A DNA stretch of 35,158 nt, taken from positions 1-35,158 of the forward strand of contig CAJTSK010000027.1 in NCBI GenBank assembly GCA_910578835.1, given 5' to 3'. Source of the DNA: an uncultured Muribaculum sp. Its GTDB lineage: Bacteria; Bacteroidota; Bacteroidia; Bacteroidales; Muribaculaceae. Both the position numbers and the translations under genes were made by a program. Each line of letters opens with the position of its first letter. The stretch's first letter is position 1. Under the pieces are notes generated by a model that saw only the letters and a program-made list of their open reading frames with translations, searched no databases and had not been told where the DNA came from. Shown here piece by piece: positions 15,477-23,739 of this stretch.

Positions 15477-16889
15477 ATGTCATTTAACCACCCGCTAAAA
15501 TCCGCATTAATTGCGCTTCTTATGTCAGTGGCGACCACAGGCACCGTCGCTGCCCAGTTATCGTCGCAACCCGACACAACTCTGCTCGACCTTCTCAACC
15601 ACAATGACCCCGACCTTACGGAAGAGGAAATCGCGGAAGAGATTGCCAATGACCCTTTTTCAGCATTTCTTACCGACACGCTTGAAACCGGCGACGACTA
15701 CGAAGAGCCGCTTCAGCTGATAGAGCCGTCGACACTGCCGTCGATAGCTTTTCTGCCTGTAGTATTTGACCGCATCGAATATATTGACAGCGTGGATTTT
15801 ACCAATCCGGAGCCACTGATTGCCGACAGCACCTTCAACTGGCTTAAGATTGAGGCCGACCGTTCACGCCGCTACCGTCAGCTCAAGCAGGACTATATGA
15901 TTCAGAATCCGGCGGCTGTACGCTACAACATCAACACACTCCCGTCGCCACCCAAGAAATATGTTGCAACAGTCGACCCGCAACAGTCGACAATCACCAT
16001 CCAGGAAGAGATACCGGCAGCTCCGGTTGAGAGACCGATCATGTCGGAAGCGACCCAGCTCGACCTGTCGAGGCGTAACTGGCTCCACGACTTCAACGCA
16101 AGCCTACAGTTTTCACAAGCCTACATCAGCCCCAACTGGTATCAGGGCGGCAACAACAACGTCAACATGATAGGCAACGTAAGGTGGAACGTGAAGCTAA
16201 ACAACAAGTTTCACCCCAACCTGATTGCCGAGGCAACGACCCAATACAAGCTCGCCATTGCAAGTGCGCCGCAAGACGAGGTACACAACTACACCATCAG
16301 CGAAGACCTGTTCCAGTTTAACGGGACACTCGGCGTGAAAGCGTTCAACAACTGGTATTACTCGCTCAATGCCATGTTCAAGACCCAGTTTCTCAACGGA
16401 TACCCGCCAAACTCCGAAGAGCTTAAGGCGGCTTTCCTCTCGCCGGGCGAACTCAATGTGGGTCTCGGTATGACCTACAATTATACCAACCCTAAGAAGC
16501 GTTTCAAGGTCGATGTGTCGATTGCACCGCTTTCCTACAACCTGAAAATGTCAACAAGCGACCGCATACCCGTCACCAACTTCGGCATCAGCGAAGGCCG
16601 CCACTCGACAAGCGAGGTCGGTAGCAATGCAGAGGTAAAGCTGAGCTGGGACATTGTATGGAACATCACCTACAGGTCGCGACTATTCGTCTTCACCGAC
16701 TACGACTACGTGCAGAGCGACTGGGAAAACACCATCAATTTCTCCATCAACCGTTACCTGTCGACACAGATGTACATCCACCTGCGCTACGACTCCAGCC
16801 AGCCGTCAATTGAAGATTCACGATGGCACAAGGTGCAGATGAAGGAGATACTGAGCTTCGGTCTGCAATACCAGTTCAAGACCATATAA
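15477..16889 (+). CDS. DUF3078 family outer-membrane protein
   Basis: A 470-residue exported protein with a signal peptide (about 1-27; cleavage near TVAAQ). After an acidic N-terminal part comes a long region rich in amphipathic beta strands. The family hallmark YISPNWYQGGNNNVN sits near residues 215-229, followed by WNVKLNNKF and many aromatic strand motifs (YYSLNAMFKTQF, VGLGMTYNY, FVFTDYDYVQ). This fits DUF3078, a Bacteroidota-specific predicted outer-membrane barrel of unknown role. The ATG at 15477 is chosen because it gives a normal signal peptide; an in-frame start at 15432 would add 15 residues ahead of it. Two small exported proteins follow in the same direction. Confidence 0.85.
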   Translation: MSFNHPLKSALIALLMSVATTGTVAAQLSSQPDTTLLDLLNHNDPDLTEEEIAEEIANDPFSAFLTDTLETGDDYEEPLQLIEPSTLPSIAFLPVVFDRIEYIDSVDFTNPEPLIADSTFNWLKIEADRSRRYRQLKQDYMIQNPAAVRYNINTLPSPPKKYVATVDPQQSTITIQEEIPAAPVERPIMSEATQLDLSRRNWLHDFNASLQFSQAYISPNWYQGGNNNVNMIGNVRWNVKLNNKFHPNLIAEATTQYKLAIASAPQDEVHNYTISEDLFQFNGTLGVKAFNNWYYSLNAMFKTQFLNGYPPNSEELKAAFLSPGELNVGLGMTYNYTNPKKRFKVDVSIAPLSYNLKMSTSDRIPVTNFGISEGRHSTSEVGSNAEVKLSWDIVWNITYRSRLFVFTDYDYVQSDWENTINFSINRYLSTQMYIHLRYDSSQPSIEDSRWHKVQMKEILSFGLQYQFKTI

Positions 16890-16922
16890 TCCGACAACCC
16901 CATAACTCCCCTCACAACTCCA

Positions 16923-17504
16923 ATGCGCTATCTCCTCACCATACTCTTAACCGGGCTTCTCACAGCGGTTACATATGCCGCCAGTCCGCTACCTATACGC
17001 GACTACGACCGCGATGCAGTAAAGGCGCGACTCGATGCCACCCCCCTGCACACAGTGGAAGGGATATGGCAATTCACCACCGACGGAGCCACAATCGTAA
17101 TCGAACGCGATGTCGACTCCGACTCGCGCCCTGCACTTGATGCGCCTACCCGCTACCGCATGGTAATCATTCAATCGCCGTCACGGTCGGTGCTCCCAGG
17201 TACAGTGATGGGCTATATGGCGCCCACGGCAAAACGCGGCAGCTACTCCGCCACCATCTTCACCGACAGCGATGGCGGAAGCCGCCTGCTGAAACCAAAA
17301 AAATTCACCCTGACGCTCACCGACGACAGCCGCCTGAGCTTCCACAAGCATGGCATGAAAATCAAGATACGCTTCTGGCGGATGCTCCCTTACATCTCGC
17401 GTCTGGGCATATCGACCCGCGAAGACAATCCCCGCGACCTTGACGGATGCATAAGAATTTACCCTATGCCTGTAACAGGACCTGTCGAACCGATTTACCT
17501 TTAA
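16923..17504 (+). CDS. Exported protein of unknown function
   Basis: I do not recognise this 193-residue protein. It has a signal peptide (MRYLLTILLTGLLTAVTYA). The mature part is mostly predicted beta (GIWQFTTDGATIVIERDV, then YRMVIIQSPSRSVLPGTVMGYM), and a later FTLTLTDDSRLSFHK stretch suggests a small beta-sandwich or lipocalin-like fold. The segment ISRLGISTREDNPRDLDGCIRIYP near the C-terminus looks conserved in character. It starts 33 bp after the DUF3078 gene and is followed after 16 bp by another small exported protein, so the three probably form one transcript and act in the envelope. Confidence 0.75.
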   Translation: MRYLLTILLTGLLTAVTYAASPLPIRDYDRDAVKARLDATPLHTVEGIWQFTTDGATIVIERDVDSDSRPALDAPTRYRMVIIQSPSRSVLPGTVMGYMAPTAKRGSYSATIFTDSDGGSRLLKPKKFTLTLTDDSRLSFHKHGMKIKIRFWRMLPYISRLGISTREDNPRDLDGCIRIYPMPVTGPVEPIYL

Positions 17505-17520
17505 TACCATCTACCATCCC

Positions 17521-17976
17521 ATGCGCCTGCCAATATTAATGCTCACGCTGGCGGCAAGCTGCCTCATCGTAAGCGCCGACACAAAGACCACACGACGCAA
17601 CCTGAAAGCCTCGAAAGCCGCCACTGCCGCCGTAGACACGTCGCTGCTGACCGAAGCCACCGACAGTCTTTCAATCAGCAGCTACGACAAGCCCCTGCGC
17701 TCATCTCAGGAAACCCTCTTTGTCACCAACCGGTGTCGCTCGGCTATCAACATGGTAAGCATCACCATCACCTACACCTCAGTCAACGGGGAGATGCTTC
17801 ACCGCCGAAACGTCAATCTCCCGTGCAGCATTCCCGCTGGTGAGACACGCCAGCTCGCATTCCGCTCATGGGACCGCCAGCAAGCCTACTACCATCACGC
17901 CACGCGCGTAATTCCCCGCTCACAGAAGGCGATACCATATCGCGCCGAAATCACCCTGAACGGCGCCATATTCTGA
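17521..17976 (+). CDS. Small exported protein of unknown function
   Basis: A 151-residue protein with a signal peptide (about 1-19; MRLPILMLTLAASCLIVSA). The Cys inside the hydrophobic stretch has a poor lipobox (AASC), so type I cleavage is more likely. The mature N-terminus is Ala/Thr-rich and probably flexible. The C-terminal ~90 residues have beta character, with the order TLFVTNRCRSAINMVSITITY, then LHRRNVNLPCSIPAGETRQLAFRSWD. This resembles an immunoglobulin-like or FixG-like accessory fold, an impression only. Two Cys (in NRC and LPC) could form a disulfide. It is the last gene before the xyl regulatory region and has no visible terminator. Confidence 0.7.
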   Translation: MRLPILMLTLAASCLIVSADTKTTRRNLKASKAATAAVDTSLLTEATDSLSISSYDKPLRSSQETLFVTNRCRSAINMVSITITYTSVNGEMLHRRNVNLPCSIPAGETRQLAFRSWDRQQAYYHHATRVIPRSQKAIPYRAEITLNGAIF

Positions 17977-18055
17977 CCCTCACCACCGCCGTAAGCAACA
18001 TGCAAACCGGAAGTTAACGACCGATTAACGATATTTAACAAGAGCAGCCGGATAG

Positions 18056-18076
18056 TTATTGTACTGCTTACAATAA
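18056..18076. promoter_or_regulatory. Operator-like dyad 1 upstream of the xyl operon
   Basis: A perfect inverted repeat, TTATTGTA-CTGCT-TACAATAA (8-bp arms, 5-bp spacer). The core TATTGTA-N5-TACAATA is identical to dyad 2, whose centre is 32 bp downstream. It probably binds a dimeric regulator, most simply the Nudix-type protein encoded directly downstream. Confidence 0.7.
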
Positions 18077-18086
18077 GGCAGTTAGG

Positions 18087-18109
18087 GATATTGTAACAGC
18101 TACAATATC
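18087..18109. promoter_or_regulatory. Operator-like dyad 2 upstream of the xyl operon
   Basis: A perfect inverted repeat, GATATTGTA-ACAGC-TACAATATC (9-bp arms, 5-bp spacer). It shares the core of dyad 1, while the spacer sequence differs, as expected for a protein-binding site. It ends 42 bp before the -33 box of the xyl promoter. Confidence 0.72.
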
Positions 18110-18151
18110 TATCAACACGCAAAAACAATGCTTTATAACATAAAAATTAGT

Positions 18152-18182
18152 ATTGTTTTTACAGAAACCATAACTATATTTG
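18152..18182 (+). promoter_or_regulatory. Promoter of the xyl operon
   Basis: TATATTTG (18175-18182) fits TAnnTTTG, and ATTG (18152-18155) stands at the exact 19-bp spacing in place of TTTG. The expected start is near 18189, about 25 bases before the GTG start codon. AAAAACAAT (18121-18129) and ATTGTTTTT (18152-18160) form a wider inverted repeat touching the -33 box. Confidence 0.65.
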
Positions 18183-18213
18183 CATTATCAAAAAACACTT
18201 TTACAAAAACGCC

Positions 18214-18945
18214 GTGCAAAATAACCTATCCTATCCACCCTTGGCGAACAATCATATCTCCGTCGACTGCGTAGTCATCGGATTTGATGGCGAGCAACTC
18301 AAACTGTTGCTCGTCAACCGCCACGGCATTGAAGATGGCAAGGCTTACCATGACATGAAATTGCCGGGAAGCCTCATCTATCAGGATGAAGACCTTGACG
18401 AGGCGGCAAAGAGAGTGTTACGGGAACTTACCGGACTGAAATCGGTCAATCTGATGCAGTTCAAGGCATTCGGTTCAAAAGACCGCACGCGCGACCCCCG
18501 CGACGTGCATTGGCTTGAACGCGCCCAGAAAGCCCACGTGGAGCGAATAGTGACAATCGCCTATCTCGCCCTCGTGAAAATCGACAAGTCACTCGACAAG
18601 TCACTTGACGAGCATCAGTCAAAATGGGTGGCGCTTCCCGACATATGCGACCTCGCCTTCGACCACAACCTTATAATAAAGGAGGCGATTGAATACATAC
18701 GGAGGGTAATCGACGTAAATCCGGCGGTAATGTTTGACCTGCTACAGAGGAAATTCACGGCAACACAGCTGCGCACACTTTACGAAGTAATCTACGACCG
18801 CGAGATTGATGTAAGGAACTTCCACAAGAAAATCGCGATGATGGACTACGTGATACCTCTTGAAGAGCGCGAGACAGGAGTGGCTCACCGCGCGGCAAGG
18901 TACTACAAGTTTGACCGCAAGATATACAATCAACACAGACGATAA
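18214..18945 (+). CDS. xylR: Nudix-domain transcriptional regulator of xylose use (NrtR/AraR family)
   Basis: A 243-residue regulator with an N-terminal Nudix-like domain (about 10-145; VDCVVIGFDGEQLKLLLVNR) and a C-terminal winged helix (about 172-243; LLQRKFTATQLRTLYEVIY). The Nudix box is degenerate: after GSLIYQDEDLDEAAKRVLREL the usual EE pair of REUxEExGU is replaced (RELTGL), so the domain probably senses a ligand rather than hydrolysing. In Bacteroidota such proteins control arabinose and xylose genes; the neighbours xylB, xylA and xylE make xylose or xylulose the likely signal. The start is GTG at 18214; no ATG lies between it and the conserved VDC motif. It begins the operon and probably acts on the twin dyads upstream. 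The symbol is by context. Confidence 0.82.
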   Translation: MQNNLSYPPLANNHISVDCVVIGFDGEQLKLLLVNRHGIEDGKAYHDMKLPGSLIYQDEDLDEAAKRVLRELTGLKSVNLMQFKAFGSKDRTRDPRDVHWLERAQKAHVERIVTIAYLALVKIDKSLDKSLDEHQSKWVALPDICDLAFDHNLIIKEAIEYIRRVIDVNPAVMFDLLQRKFTATQLRTLYEVIYDREIDVRNFHKKIAMMDYVIPLEERETGVAHRAARYYKFDRKIYNQHRR

Positions 18946-18972
18946 TAATATAACCATAAAGTAATAAACGCA

Positions 18973-20460
18973 ATGTATCTATTAGGCTACGACATAGGCA
19001 GTTCGTCGGTAAAAGCAAGTCTCGTAAACGCTGAGACCGGCAAGTGTGTATCGACCGCATTCTATCCGAAAGTGGAAGCAGAGATTATCTCCCACAAGCA
19101 AGGCTGGGCTGAACAGCGCCCCGACCAGTGGTGGGCTCATCTCAAGCAGTCGACCGAAGCAATCCTTAAAGAGTCGGGCATCGACCCCAAAGACATCAAG
19201 GCTATCGGTATCTCTTATCAGATGCACGGTCTTGTATGTATCGACAAGGACCGTAATGTGCTCCGTCCCGCTATCATCTGGTGTGACTCACGCGGTGTAC
19301 CCTATGGAGAGAAAGCGTTCAAGGAAATCGGCGAGGAGCAGTGTCTGAGCCATATCCTCAACTCACCCGGCAACTTCACAGCCACCAAGCTCGCGTGGGT
19401 GAAGGAGCACGAGCCTGAACTATTTGAAAAAATCGACAAGATATTACTTCCCGGCGACTATATCGCCATGAGGCTCACCGACCATGTATGCACCACTATC
19501 TCCGGATTGTCGGAAGCAATGCTATGGGATTTCAAGACCGGCGACGTCGCTGACTTCCTTCTTGAGTATCTCGGCTTCAGCCGCGACATCATCCCCGAAA
19601 TCGTGCCTACATTTGCAGTGCAGGGTCACGTGACAGCTGAAGCAGCCGCCGACCTCGGTCTTGCCGAAGGCATCCCCGTGACATACCGCGCCGGCGACCA
19701 GCCCAACAACGCCCTGTCGCTCAACGTGTTCAACCCCGGCGAAATCGCGTCTACCGCAGGAACTTCGGGCGTAGTCTACGGAGTAAACGGCGAGGTAAAC
19801 TATGACACCAAGTCACGTGTCAACACATTTGCCCACGTCAACCACACCCCCGACCAGACCCGCCTCGGTATCATGGCATGCATAAGCGGCACCGGTATCC
19901 TCAACTCATGGATGAAGCGCAACGTGGCTCCCGAAGGCATCAGCTATGCCGAGATGAACGACCTTGCAGCCAAGGCTCCCATCGGCAGCGAGGGAGTGTC
20001 GATACTTCCCTTCGGTAACGGAGCTGAGCGTGTGCTCCAGAACCGTGAAATCGGAAGCTCTATCCACGGCGTAAACTTCATCCGCCACGGCAAGCATCAT
20101 CTTGTGCGCGCCGCCCAGGAAGGCATCGTGTTCTCGTTCCAGTACGGTATCGAAATCATGGAGCGCCTCGGCATGGACGTGAAGAAAATCCACGCAGGTC
20201 ACGCCAACATGTTCCTCAGCCCGCTCTTCCGCGAGACCCTCGCCGGCATCAGCGGCGCGACCATCGAGCTGTATGACACCGACGGCTCGGTAGGAGCAGC
20301 AAAGGGAGCAGGTATCGGCGCAGGCATCTATGCCGACAACAACGAGGCATTTGCCACTCTCGACCGCATCGAGGTAATCGAGCCGGTGGCAGCAGACCGT
20401 CAGGCATATGTAGACGCTTACAACCTCTGGAAAGAGCGTCTTGAAATGCACCTCCGCTAA
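18973..20460 (+). CDS. xylB: Xylulokinase
   Basis: Phosphorylates D-xylulose to D-xylulose 5-phosphate with ATP, feeding the pentose phosphate pathway. The 495-residue FGGY-family kinase has the N-terminal phosphate motif GYDIGSSSVKASLV (5-18), the substrate motif SYQMHGLV (81-88), WCDSRG (103-108) and the catalytic Asp D242 in AGDQPNNAL. The adenosine/phosphate region includes STAGTSGVVYG. The C-terminal motif DTDGSVGAAKGAGIGAG also fits. Length matches E. coli XylB (484). It starts 27 bp after the regulator and precedes xylA, the enzyme that makes its substrate. Nothing is missing. Confidence 0.96.
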   Translation: MYLLGYDIGSSSVKASLVNAETGKCVSTAFYPKVEAEIISHKQGWAEQRPDQWWAHLKQSTEAILKESGIDPKDIKAIGISYQMHGLVCIDKDRNVLRPAIIWCDSRGVPYGEKAFKEIGEEQCLSHILNSPGNFTATKLAWVKEHEPELFEKIDKILLPGDYIAMRLTDHVCTTISGLSEAMLWDFKTGDVADFLLEYLGFSRDIIPEIVPTFAVQGHVTAEAAADLGLAEGIPVTYRAGDQPNNALSLNVFNPGEIASTAGTSGVVYGVNGEVNYDTKSRVNTFAHVNHTPDQTRLGIMACISGTGILNSWMKRNVAPEGISYAEMNDLAAKAPIGSEGVSILPFGNGAERVLQNREIGSSIHGVNFIRHGKHHLVRAAQEGIVFSFQYGIEIMERLGMDVKKIHAGHANMFLSPLFRETLAGISGATIELYDTDGSVGAAKGAGIGAGIYADNNEAFATLDRIEVIEPVAADRQAYVDAYNLWKERLEMHLR

Positions 20461-20516
20461 ACTAATTGACAACTAACTAAATAATTATATTACCAAACTT
20501 TTAAAACAAACAAGCA

Positions 20517-21836
20517 ATGGCAACAAAAGAGTATTTTCCCGGGATCGGCAAAATCAAGTTTGAAGGCAAGGATAGCAAAAATCCTATGGCATTCCACTAC
20601 TATGACCCTGAAAAGGTAGTTCTTGGAAAGAAGATGAAAGACTGGTTGAAGTTTGCTATGGCATGGTGGCACACACTTTGCGCAGAAGGCGGTGACCAGT
20701 TTGGCGGAACAACCAAGAAATTCCCCTGGAACGAAGGCGCTGACGCTGTAGCTATCGCAAAGCAGAAGGTTGACGCAGGCTTCGAGTTCATGCAGAAGAT
20801 GGGCATCGAATATTTCTGCTTCCACGATGTTGACCTCGTAAGCGAAGGCAACTCTATCGAAGAATATGAGCACAACATGAAGGAAGTTGTTGACTACCTT
20901 AAGGTGAAGATGGCTGAAACCGGCATCAAGAACCTTTGGGGTACAGCTAACGTATTCAGCCACGCTCGCTATATGAACGGTGCAGCCACCAACCCCGACT
21001 TTGACGTAGTTGCACGTGCAGCCGTTCAGATCAAGAACGCTATCGACGCTACTATCGCCCTTGGCGGTACCAACTATGTATTCTGGGGCGGTCGTGAAGG
21101 CTACATGTCACTTCTCAACACTGACCAGAAGCGCGAAAAAGACCACCTCGCAATGATGCTTCGTCTTGCACGTGACTATGCACGTTCAAAAGGCTTCACC
21201 GGCACATTCCTTATCGAGCCGAAGCCCATGGAACCCTCTAAGCACCAGTATGACGTTGACACCGAGACTGTAATCGGCTTCCTTAAGGCTCACGGTCTTG
21301 ACGAAGACTTCAAGGTAAACATCGAGGTAAACCACGCTACCCTCGCAGGTCACACATTCGAGCACGAGCTTGCTGTAGCTGTAGACAACAACATGCTTGG
21401 CTCTATCGACGCTAACCGCGGTGACTACCAGAACGGCTGGGATACCGACCAGTTCCCCATCGACAACTACGAACTTACCCAGGCAATGATGCAGATCATC
21501 CGCAACGGCGGACTCGGCAACGGCGGTACCAACTTCGACGCCAAGACCCGTCGTAACTCTACCGACCTCGAAGATATCTTCATCGCCCACATCTCAGGTA
21601 TGGATGCTATGGCTCGCGCTCTTGAAAACGCAGCCGCTATCCTCGAAGAGTCTCCCTACAAGAAGATGCTCGCTGACCGCTACGCATCATTCGACGGCGG
21701 CAAGGGTAAGGAATTTGAGAACGGCGCCCTTAACCTTGAGCAGGTTTACGAATATGGCAAGGCTAACGGCGAGCCCAAGCAGACCAGCGGCAAGCAGGAG
21801 CTTTACGAGGCTATCGTAGCTCTTTACTCTTGCTAA
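20517..21836 (+). CDS. xylA: Xylose isomerase
   Basis: Converts D-xylose to D-xylulose in the cytoplasm, using two divalent metals. The 439-residue protein is the longer class II type, as in E. coli (440). Catalytic H103 and D106 (FCFHDVDL) and the metal ligands E234 (IEPKP), E270 and H273 (NIEVNHATLAGHTFEHE), D298 (SIDANRGD), D309/D311 (WDTDQFP) and D341 (NFDAKTRR) are all present. They stand at a constant offset of two from E. coli numbering. Synonymous choice here has more T-ending codons (GCT, GTT) than in its neighbours, which may reflect high expression. It lies 56 bp after xylB; a strong hairpin lies between it and the transporter. Confidence 0.98.
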   Translation: MATKEYFPGIGKIKFEGKDSKNPMAFHYYDPEKVVLGKKMKDWLKFAMAWWHTLCAEGGDQFGGTTKKFPWNEGADAVAIAKQKVDAGFEFMQKMGIEYFCFHDVDLVSEGNSIEEYEHNMKEVVDYLKVKMAETGIKNLWGTANVFSHARYMNGAATNPDFDVVARAAVQIKNAIDATIALGGTNYVFWGGREGYMSLLNTDQKREKDHLAMMLRLARDYARSKGFTGTFLIEPKPMEPSKHQYDVDTETVIGFLKAHGLDEDFKVNIEVNHATLAGHTFEHELAVAVDNNMLGSIDANRGDYQNGWDTDQFPIDNYELTQAMMQIIRNGGLGNGGTNFDAKTRRNSTDLEDIFIAHISGMDAMARALENAAAILEESPYKKMLADRYASFDGGKGKEFENGALNLEQVYEYGKANGEPKQTSGKQELYEAIVALYSC

Positions 21837-21865
21837 TCTGCGGCAACTTAGTTAACCGACTTTCT

Positions 21866-21903
21866 CACTATGACGAAGCCCCTCTGAGGGCTTTGTCATA
21901 GTG
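21866..21903 (+). other. Intercistronic hairpin between xylA and xylE
   Basis: A 16-bp stem, CACTATGACGAAGCCC against GGGCTTTGTCATAGTG (one G-U pair), closes a 6-nt loop. No T-run follows; the next bases are TCGTATTATC. It is therefore more likely an mRNA-stabilising or processing hairpin, or a partial terminator, than a full terminator. It ends 27 bp before the transporter start codon. Confidence 0.75.
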
Positions 21904-21930
21904 TCGTATTATCACATTACCAAAAATATC

Positions 21931-23421
21931 ATGAATATGGAATACCCTGAAAAAGGAAGCAAAGCCTATCTCTTCTCGATAGTGCTCGTCGCTGTGCTCG
22001 GCGGACTCCTCTTCGGCTACGACACAGCAGTAATATCAGGAGCGGAAAAAGGGCTTCAGGCATTTTTCTTAGGAGCAAAAGACTTCGTATATACCGATGT
22101 CATCCACGGCATCACATCGTCGAGCGCATTGCTCGGCTGTATCATAGGTAGTGCTCTCTCCGGTATCTTTGCAACAAAGTTTGGCAGAAAGAAGTCACTT
22201 ATCTGTGCCGGTGTATTTTTCTTCCTCTCGGCTCTCGGCTCATACTATCCCGAATTTATGTTCTTCGAGAAAGGCAAGCCTACTATGAGCCTTCTTTACA
22301 TGTTTAACTTCTACCGTGTGCTCGGTGGTGTCGGCGTAGGTCTTGCCTCTGCTATCTGCCCGATGTATATCGCCGAAGTGGCACCATCCGATATCCGCGG
22401 TACCCTCGTGTCTTGGAACCAGTTTGCCATCATCTTCGGTCAGCTTGTGGTGTATTTCGTCAACTTCCTCATCCTTGGCGACCATACCAATCCTATCATC
22501 GAGAAAACTGCTGAAAACATCTATATCGTGGTAGCAGGTTCCGATGCATGGACCATCATGACCGGCTGGCGCTACATGTTTGGAAGCGAGGCATTCGTAG
22601 CAGGAGCGTTCACTCTCCTTGTATGCCTTGTGCCCGAGTCGCCCCGTTACCTTGCCCTTGTCGGCAAAGACGAGACAGCCCTCGGTGTGTTGGCACGCAT
22701 CAACGGCATAAAGAAAGCGCGTGAAATCCTCAACGAAATCAAGTCAACAGTCGATGTCAAGAGCGAGCGACTCTTCTCATTTGGCGTAATGGTGATATTC
22801 GTTGGCATCATGCTTTCAGTATTCCAGCAGGCGGTAGGTATCAACGCCGTGCTTTACTATGCTCCGCGTATATTTGAGTCAATGAACATGGGCAACCCGA
22901 TGGTACAGACTATCATCATGGGTGTCGTCAACATCGGCTTTACCCTCGTGGCTATTTTCACTGTCGAAAAGCTCGGTCGCAAGCCGCTCCTCATATGGGG
23001 CTCCATCGGCATGGCGATAGGCGCATTCGGTGTGGCGATATCAAATCTTGTAGAGGGCGTGGCTCCTATCATACCGGTAGTCAGCATCATGATTTACTCT
23101 GCATCGTTCATGTTCTCATGGGGACCGATATGCTGGGTACTCATCTCCGAAATCTTCCCCAACACCATCCGCGGCGCGGCAGTGGCTATCGCAGTGGCGT
23201 TCCAGTGGATATTCAACTTCATCGTGTCAAGCACATTCGTGCCGATGTACAACATGGAGTTGGGCGGAATGGGCGACCGTTTCGGTCACATGTTTGCCTA
23301 CGCGCTCTACGGCGTAATCTGCGTCATCGCGGCAATATTCGTCTACAAGCTCGTGCCTGAGACCAAGGGCAAGACCCTGGAGGATATGACCGCCCTCTGG
23401 CGCAACCGCAACAAAAAATAA
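21931..23421 (+). CDS. xylE: D-xylose/H+ symporter, MFS sugar porter family
   Basis: An inner-membrane transporter that brings in xylose with protons. The 496-residue protein has the usual 12 hydrophobic segments. Sugar-porter motifs are clear: GGLLFGYDTAVISGA in TM1, KFGRKKSL between TM2 and TM3, PESPRYL after TM6, the substrate-site motif QQAVGINAVLYYAPRIFE in TM7, EKLGRKPLL between TM8 and TM9, and PETKGKTLEDM after TM12. The loop around residues 65-115 (FFEKGKPTMSLLYMFN) and the insertion after TM5 (GDHTNPIIEKTAENIY) resemble XylE and related bacterial porters. The ATG at 21931 is chosen; a GTG at 21901 would overlap the upstream hairpin. Specificity is inferred from the operon. Confidence 0.93.
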   Translation: MNMEYPEKGSKAYLFSIVLVAVLGGLLFGYDTAVISGAEKGLQAFFLGAKDFVYTDVIHGITSSSALLGCIIGSALSGIFATKFGRKKSLICAGVFFFLSALGSYYPEFMFFEKGKPTMSLLYMFNFYRVLGGVGVGLASAICPMYIAEVAPSDIRGTLVSWNQFAIIFGQLVVYFVNFLILGDHTNPIIEKTAENIYIVVAGSDAWTIMTGWRYMFGSEAFVAGAFTLLVCLVPESPRYLALVGKDETALGVLARINGIKKAREILNEIKSTVDVKSERLFSFGVMVIFVGIMLSVFQQAVGINAVLYYAPRIFESMNMGNPMVQTIIMGVVNIGFTLVAIFTVEKLGRKPLLIWGSIGMAIGAFGVAISNLVEGVAPIIPVVSIMIYSASFMFSWGPICWVLISEIFPNTIRGAAVAIAVAFQWIFNFIVSSTFVPMYNMELGGMGDRFGHMFAYALYGVICVIAAIFVYKLVPETKGKTLEDMTALWRNRNKK

Positions 23422-23440
23422 GCTATTCCATCATCCCCTC

Positions 23441-23475
23441 AAAGGTGTATCGGCATCCCCAGTACACCTTTTTTT
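23441..23475 (+). terminator. Intrinsic terminator of the xyl operon
   Basis: AAGGTGTA (from 23442) pairs with TACACCTT (23463-23470), followed by a T-run to 23475. It lies about 20 bp after the xylE stop. Confidence 0.85.
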
Positions 23476-23486
23476 ATCCCCATGCC

Positions 23487-23622
23487 ATACCCCGGATAGC
23501 GTGGCGCAAGCCGAGGTTTCCGACAGGAATCTTCATGGAGCACGATTGATGATTCCCTAAAGGGAAACGTTGATTATTTACACAGATTCCGGGGGTATCG
23601 CTGCGCTCAACCCCCGGCTACA
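23487..23622. repeat. MITE/BIME-like element, copy 2 (left arm truncated)
   Basis: Only the inner end of the left arm remains (ATACCCCGG, 23487-23495). A 93-bp core and a full right arm follow (23589-23622, CCGGGGG...CCCCCGG, CTACA). The core holds TTTCC-GACA-GGAA and TTCCC-TAAA-GGGAA. The core length equals that of the full copies downstream. Confidence 0.8.
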
Positions 23623-23739
23623 TAAGGATTTTTCCCTGCGGGAAAACACTACACCAAACGTTTTCTTAACATACATGCCGGAATTTATTATTGAGACGGT
23701 TGCCGCAATACCGGGTTGCCCGACAGGGCATCGTCATTG

